From NCBI GenBank assembly GCA_024244705.1, contig JAAEOK010000018.1, forward strand, positions 26,472-90,471: DNA of 64,000 bases, in the 5' to 3' direction. Source of the stretch: Alphaproteobacteria bacterium (GTDB lineage: Bacteria; Pseudomonadota; Alphaproteobacteria; JAAEOK01). Of this stretch, positions 62,706-64,000 are shown in pieces. How positions within the stretch are numbered: the first letter of the stretch is position 1; every line of letters starts with the position of its first letter. The translations under genes and the position numbers were made by a program. Under the pieces are notes generated by a model. That model ran no database searches, was not told the DNA's origin, and saw only the letters and a list, made by a program, of their open reading frames with translations.

Positions 62706-63122
62706 CTATTCCCGGCGCTTCTTCTTCGATTTTTCCGGTGGGTTCTTCATGACGAATCGTCGGTCTTCGACAAGCTTCAACAAGTCGAATGAGCTTATGA
62801 TGCCGACCACTCGTTTCTCATGGGAGACGACAACGTGGTGAATCTTGTGCTTGCGCATGATACGCGCCGCCACGCTGACATCGTTGTAAGCGGGTACGGT
62901 GTAAACGCGGTCGGTCATCACGCCGCTTATGGGAGACGCTTCCTTGTGATCGCCGAGCAAATCGGCCGACGTGACGATTCCTACCGGTTCGTCGTCGGGA
63001 CCGACGACGGGAATCGCATGAATGCGGTTTCGTGCCATCATGTTCCGGACATGCTCCACCGAGTGATGGCGCTGGGCGGTGATCACTTTCTTGGCCATGA
63101 GTTCGTTGATCTTTACGTTCAT
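62706..63122 (-). CDS. CBS-domain-pair protein
   Basis: This 138-aa protein has two CBS repeats: VEHVRNMMARNRIHAIPVVG with GIVTSADLLG, and VSVAARIMRKHKIHHVVVS with GIISSFDLLKLVE, plus a lysine-rich tail (PPEKSKKKRRE). CBS pairs bind adenine nucleotides. Stand-alone versions are regulators of unknown partners. The start is the family Met (MNVKINELM). Confidence 0.92.
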   Translation of the reverse strand: MNVKINELMAKKVITAQRHHSVEHVRNMMARNRIHAIPVVGPDDEPVGIVTSADLLGDHKEASPISGVMTDRVYTVPAYNDVSVAARIMRKHKIHHVVVSHEKRVVGIISSFDLLKLVEDRRFVMKNPPEKSKKKRRE

Positions 63123-63364
63123 TGTCGCGTGACCGCTCCGGTAATTGCTATCTCGTGGAGGACTAGCGCAATAGCCAGGCCGTACGCAAGTAACCTGCTT
63201 CCCGAAAGCTGGACCGCCCGAACCGAAAATAACTCTCGGTTATGGGCTTGCATGCGCCAGACGCCCTTTGGTCGCGGTCTCGGCCGGTTTAAACTGGCTC
63301 GTGAGGGGTGGCGCACGTCGGGGCGGCGTGCGGGACTCCCGCTCCACCGACGAAAGGCGCGGTC

Positions 63365-64000
63365 ATGGGCAGGCTCGACGGCAAGGTCGTTTTCATCACC
63401 GGCGGGGCGCGCGGCCTCGGCCGCGCGTTCGCGCTCGAAGCCGCCGCCGAGGGGGCGGACGTCGCGGTCTGCGACATCTGCGCCGCCATTCCCGGCCGCA
63501 CCATCGCGCTCGCCGACCGCGCCGACCTCGACGCCACCGTCGCCGAAGTCGAAGCCGCCGGACGGCGGGGCCTGGGTTTGGTCGCCGACGTGCGCTCGAG
63601 CGCCCAGCTCGCGGCGGCGCTGGCGGCGGCGATCGACGACCTCGGCCGCATCGACGTGCTGGTCGCCAACGCCGGCATCGGCGCGCCGTTCATGCCGGCG
63701 TGGGAAATTTCGGAGGACGCCTGGCACACCGTCCTCGACGTCAACCTCACTGGTGCCTGGCTCAGCGCCAAGCTGACCGCGCCCCACATGATCGAACGCG
63801 GCGGCGGCCGCATCATCTTCATCGCCTCGCAGGCCGGCCTCAAGGGCTATGCCGGGGTCGCCGGCTACTGCGCCGCCAAGTTCGGCGTCATCGGGCTGAT
63901 GAAGAGCCTGGCCATCGAGCTGGCGCCGCACGGCATCAACGTCAACGCGATCTGTCCCGGCAGCGTCGACACCGAGGGCAACCGCGGGGTCGCCACCGAG
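63365..64000 (+). CDS. Short-chain dehydrogenase/reductase, C-terminus beyond window
   Basis: 212 codons are visible. NAD-binding TGGARGLGRAFA (about residues 12-23), NAGIGAPF, catalytic Ser in IFIASQAGLKG and YCAAK (Tyr-x3-Lys), then NAICPGSVDTEGNRG. An intact classical SDR resembling mycofactocin-associated or 3-ketoacyl reductase types; the substrate is unknown. ATG at the family start MGRLDGKVVFITGG. The preceding 242 bp hold no gene I can support. Confidence 0.93.
   Translation, partial: MGRLDGKVVFITGGARGLGRAFALEAAAEGADVAVCDICAAIPGRTIALADRADLDATVAEVEAAGRRGLGLVADVRSSAQLAAALAAAIDDLGRIDVLVANAGIGAPFMPAWEISEDAWHTVLDVNLTGAWLSAKLTAPHMIERGGGRIIFIASQAGLKGYAGVAGYCAAKFGVIGLMKSLAIELAPHGINVNAICPGSVDTEGNRGVATE

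Overview
The window is a high-GC chromosome segment from an alphaproteobacterium, probably Rhodospirillales-like. This is inferred from the Rrf2-SUF operon order with sufU and sufT, a SOS1-like antiporter, a DgcN/DgcA pair, a STAS-MlaE/MlaF/MlaD operon, a tRNA with encoded CCA, and many CTAGAGC-type palindromic repeats. Both ends cut genes: a fatty acyl-AMP ligase on the left and a short-chain dehydrogenase on the right.

Layout: 0-2.6 kb holds a fatty acyl-AMP ligase, an MlaC-like periplasmic lipid carrier and a glycine-zipper lipoprotein. 2.7-9.5 kb is a full SUF iron-sulfur assembly operon (Rrf2 regulator, sufB, C, D, S, U, T, A) behind a 19-bp palindromic operator. 9.5-25.7 kb is ordinary metabolism and envelope: DUF4410 lipoprotein, ferritin-like di-iron protein, extensin-like protein, glpK, a three-domain putA, a HerA-type ATPase overlapping a histidine kinase, a peptidoglycan-binding protein, MFS, GST, rhodanese and a phosphotransferase. 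25.7-28.3 kb is a cobalt-type nitrile hydratase operon whose beta subunit is split, with the N-terminal half present twice and the C-terminal half frameshifted. 28.5-45.6 kb has a split TPP enzyme, small oxidoreductases, corA with an in-frame stop, a Na+/H+ antiporter, nrtS, MATE, gamma-glutamyltransferase next to dgcN-dgcA, and the mla lipid-transport operon. 45.8-45.9 kb is a well-formed candidate small RNA.

47.57-60.15 kb is an integrated element in tRNA-Val(GAC). It is bounded by 55-bp perfect direct repeats of the tRNA 3' part, has a tyrosine integrase next to the right repeat, looks lower in GC than the host, and contains an IS1380 copy. Its cargo is the most interesting part. One module pairs RNase HI with an unrecognised protein whose motifs match the A, B and C motifs of family-A/T7-type polymerases, behind a structured leader ending in an intrinsic terminator. 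The second is a four-gene module: an SMC/Rad50-like ATPase with a four-cysteine insert, a small middle protein, a PD-(D/E)XK nuclease, and a convergent SPPY-type DNA methyltransferase. It reads as a restriction-like or ABC-three-component defence system.

60.3-64 kb returns to host composition: an FAD oxidoreductase that ends where dimethylglycine dehydrogenase-type relatives continue, a rhodanese, a 274-bp MITE-like repeat, a CBS-domain protein and the partial SDR. All calls rest on reading the sequence; no database search was run.
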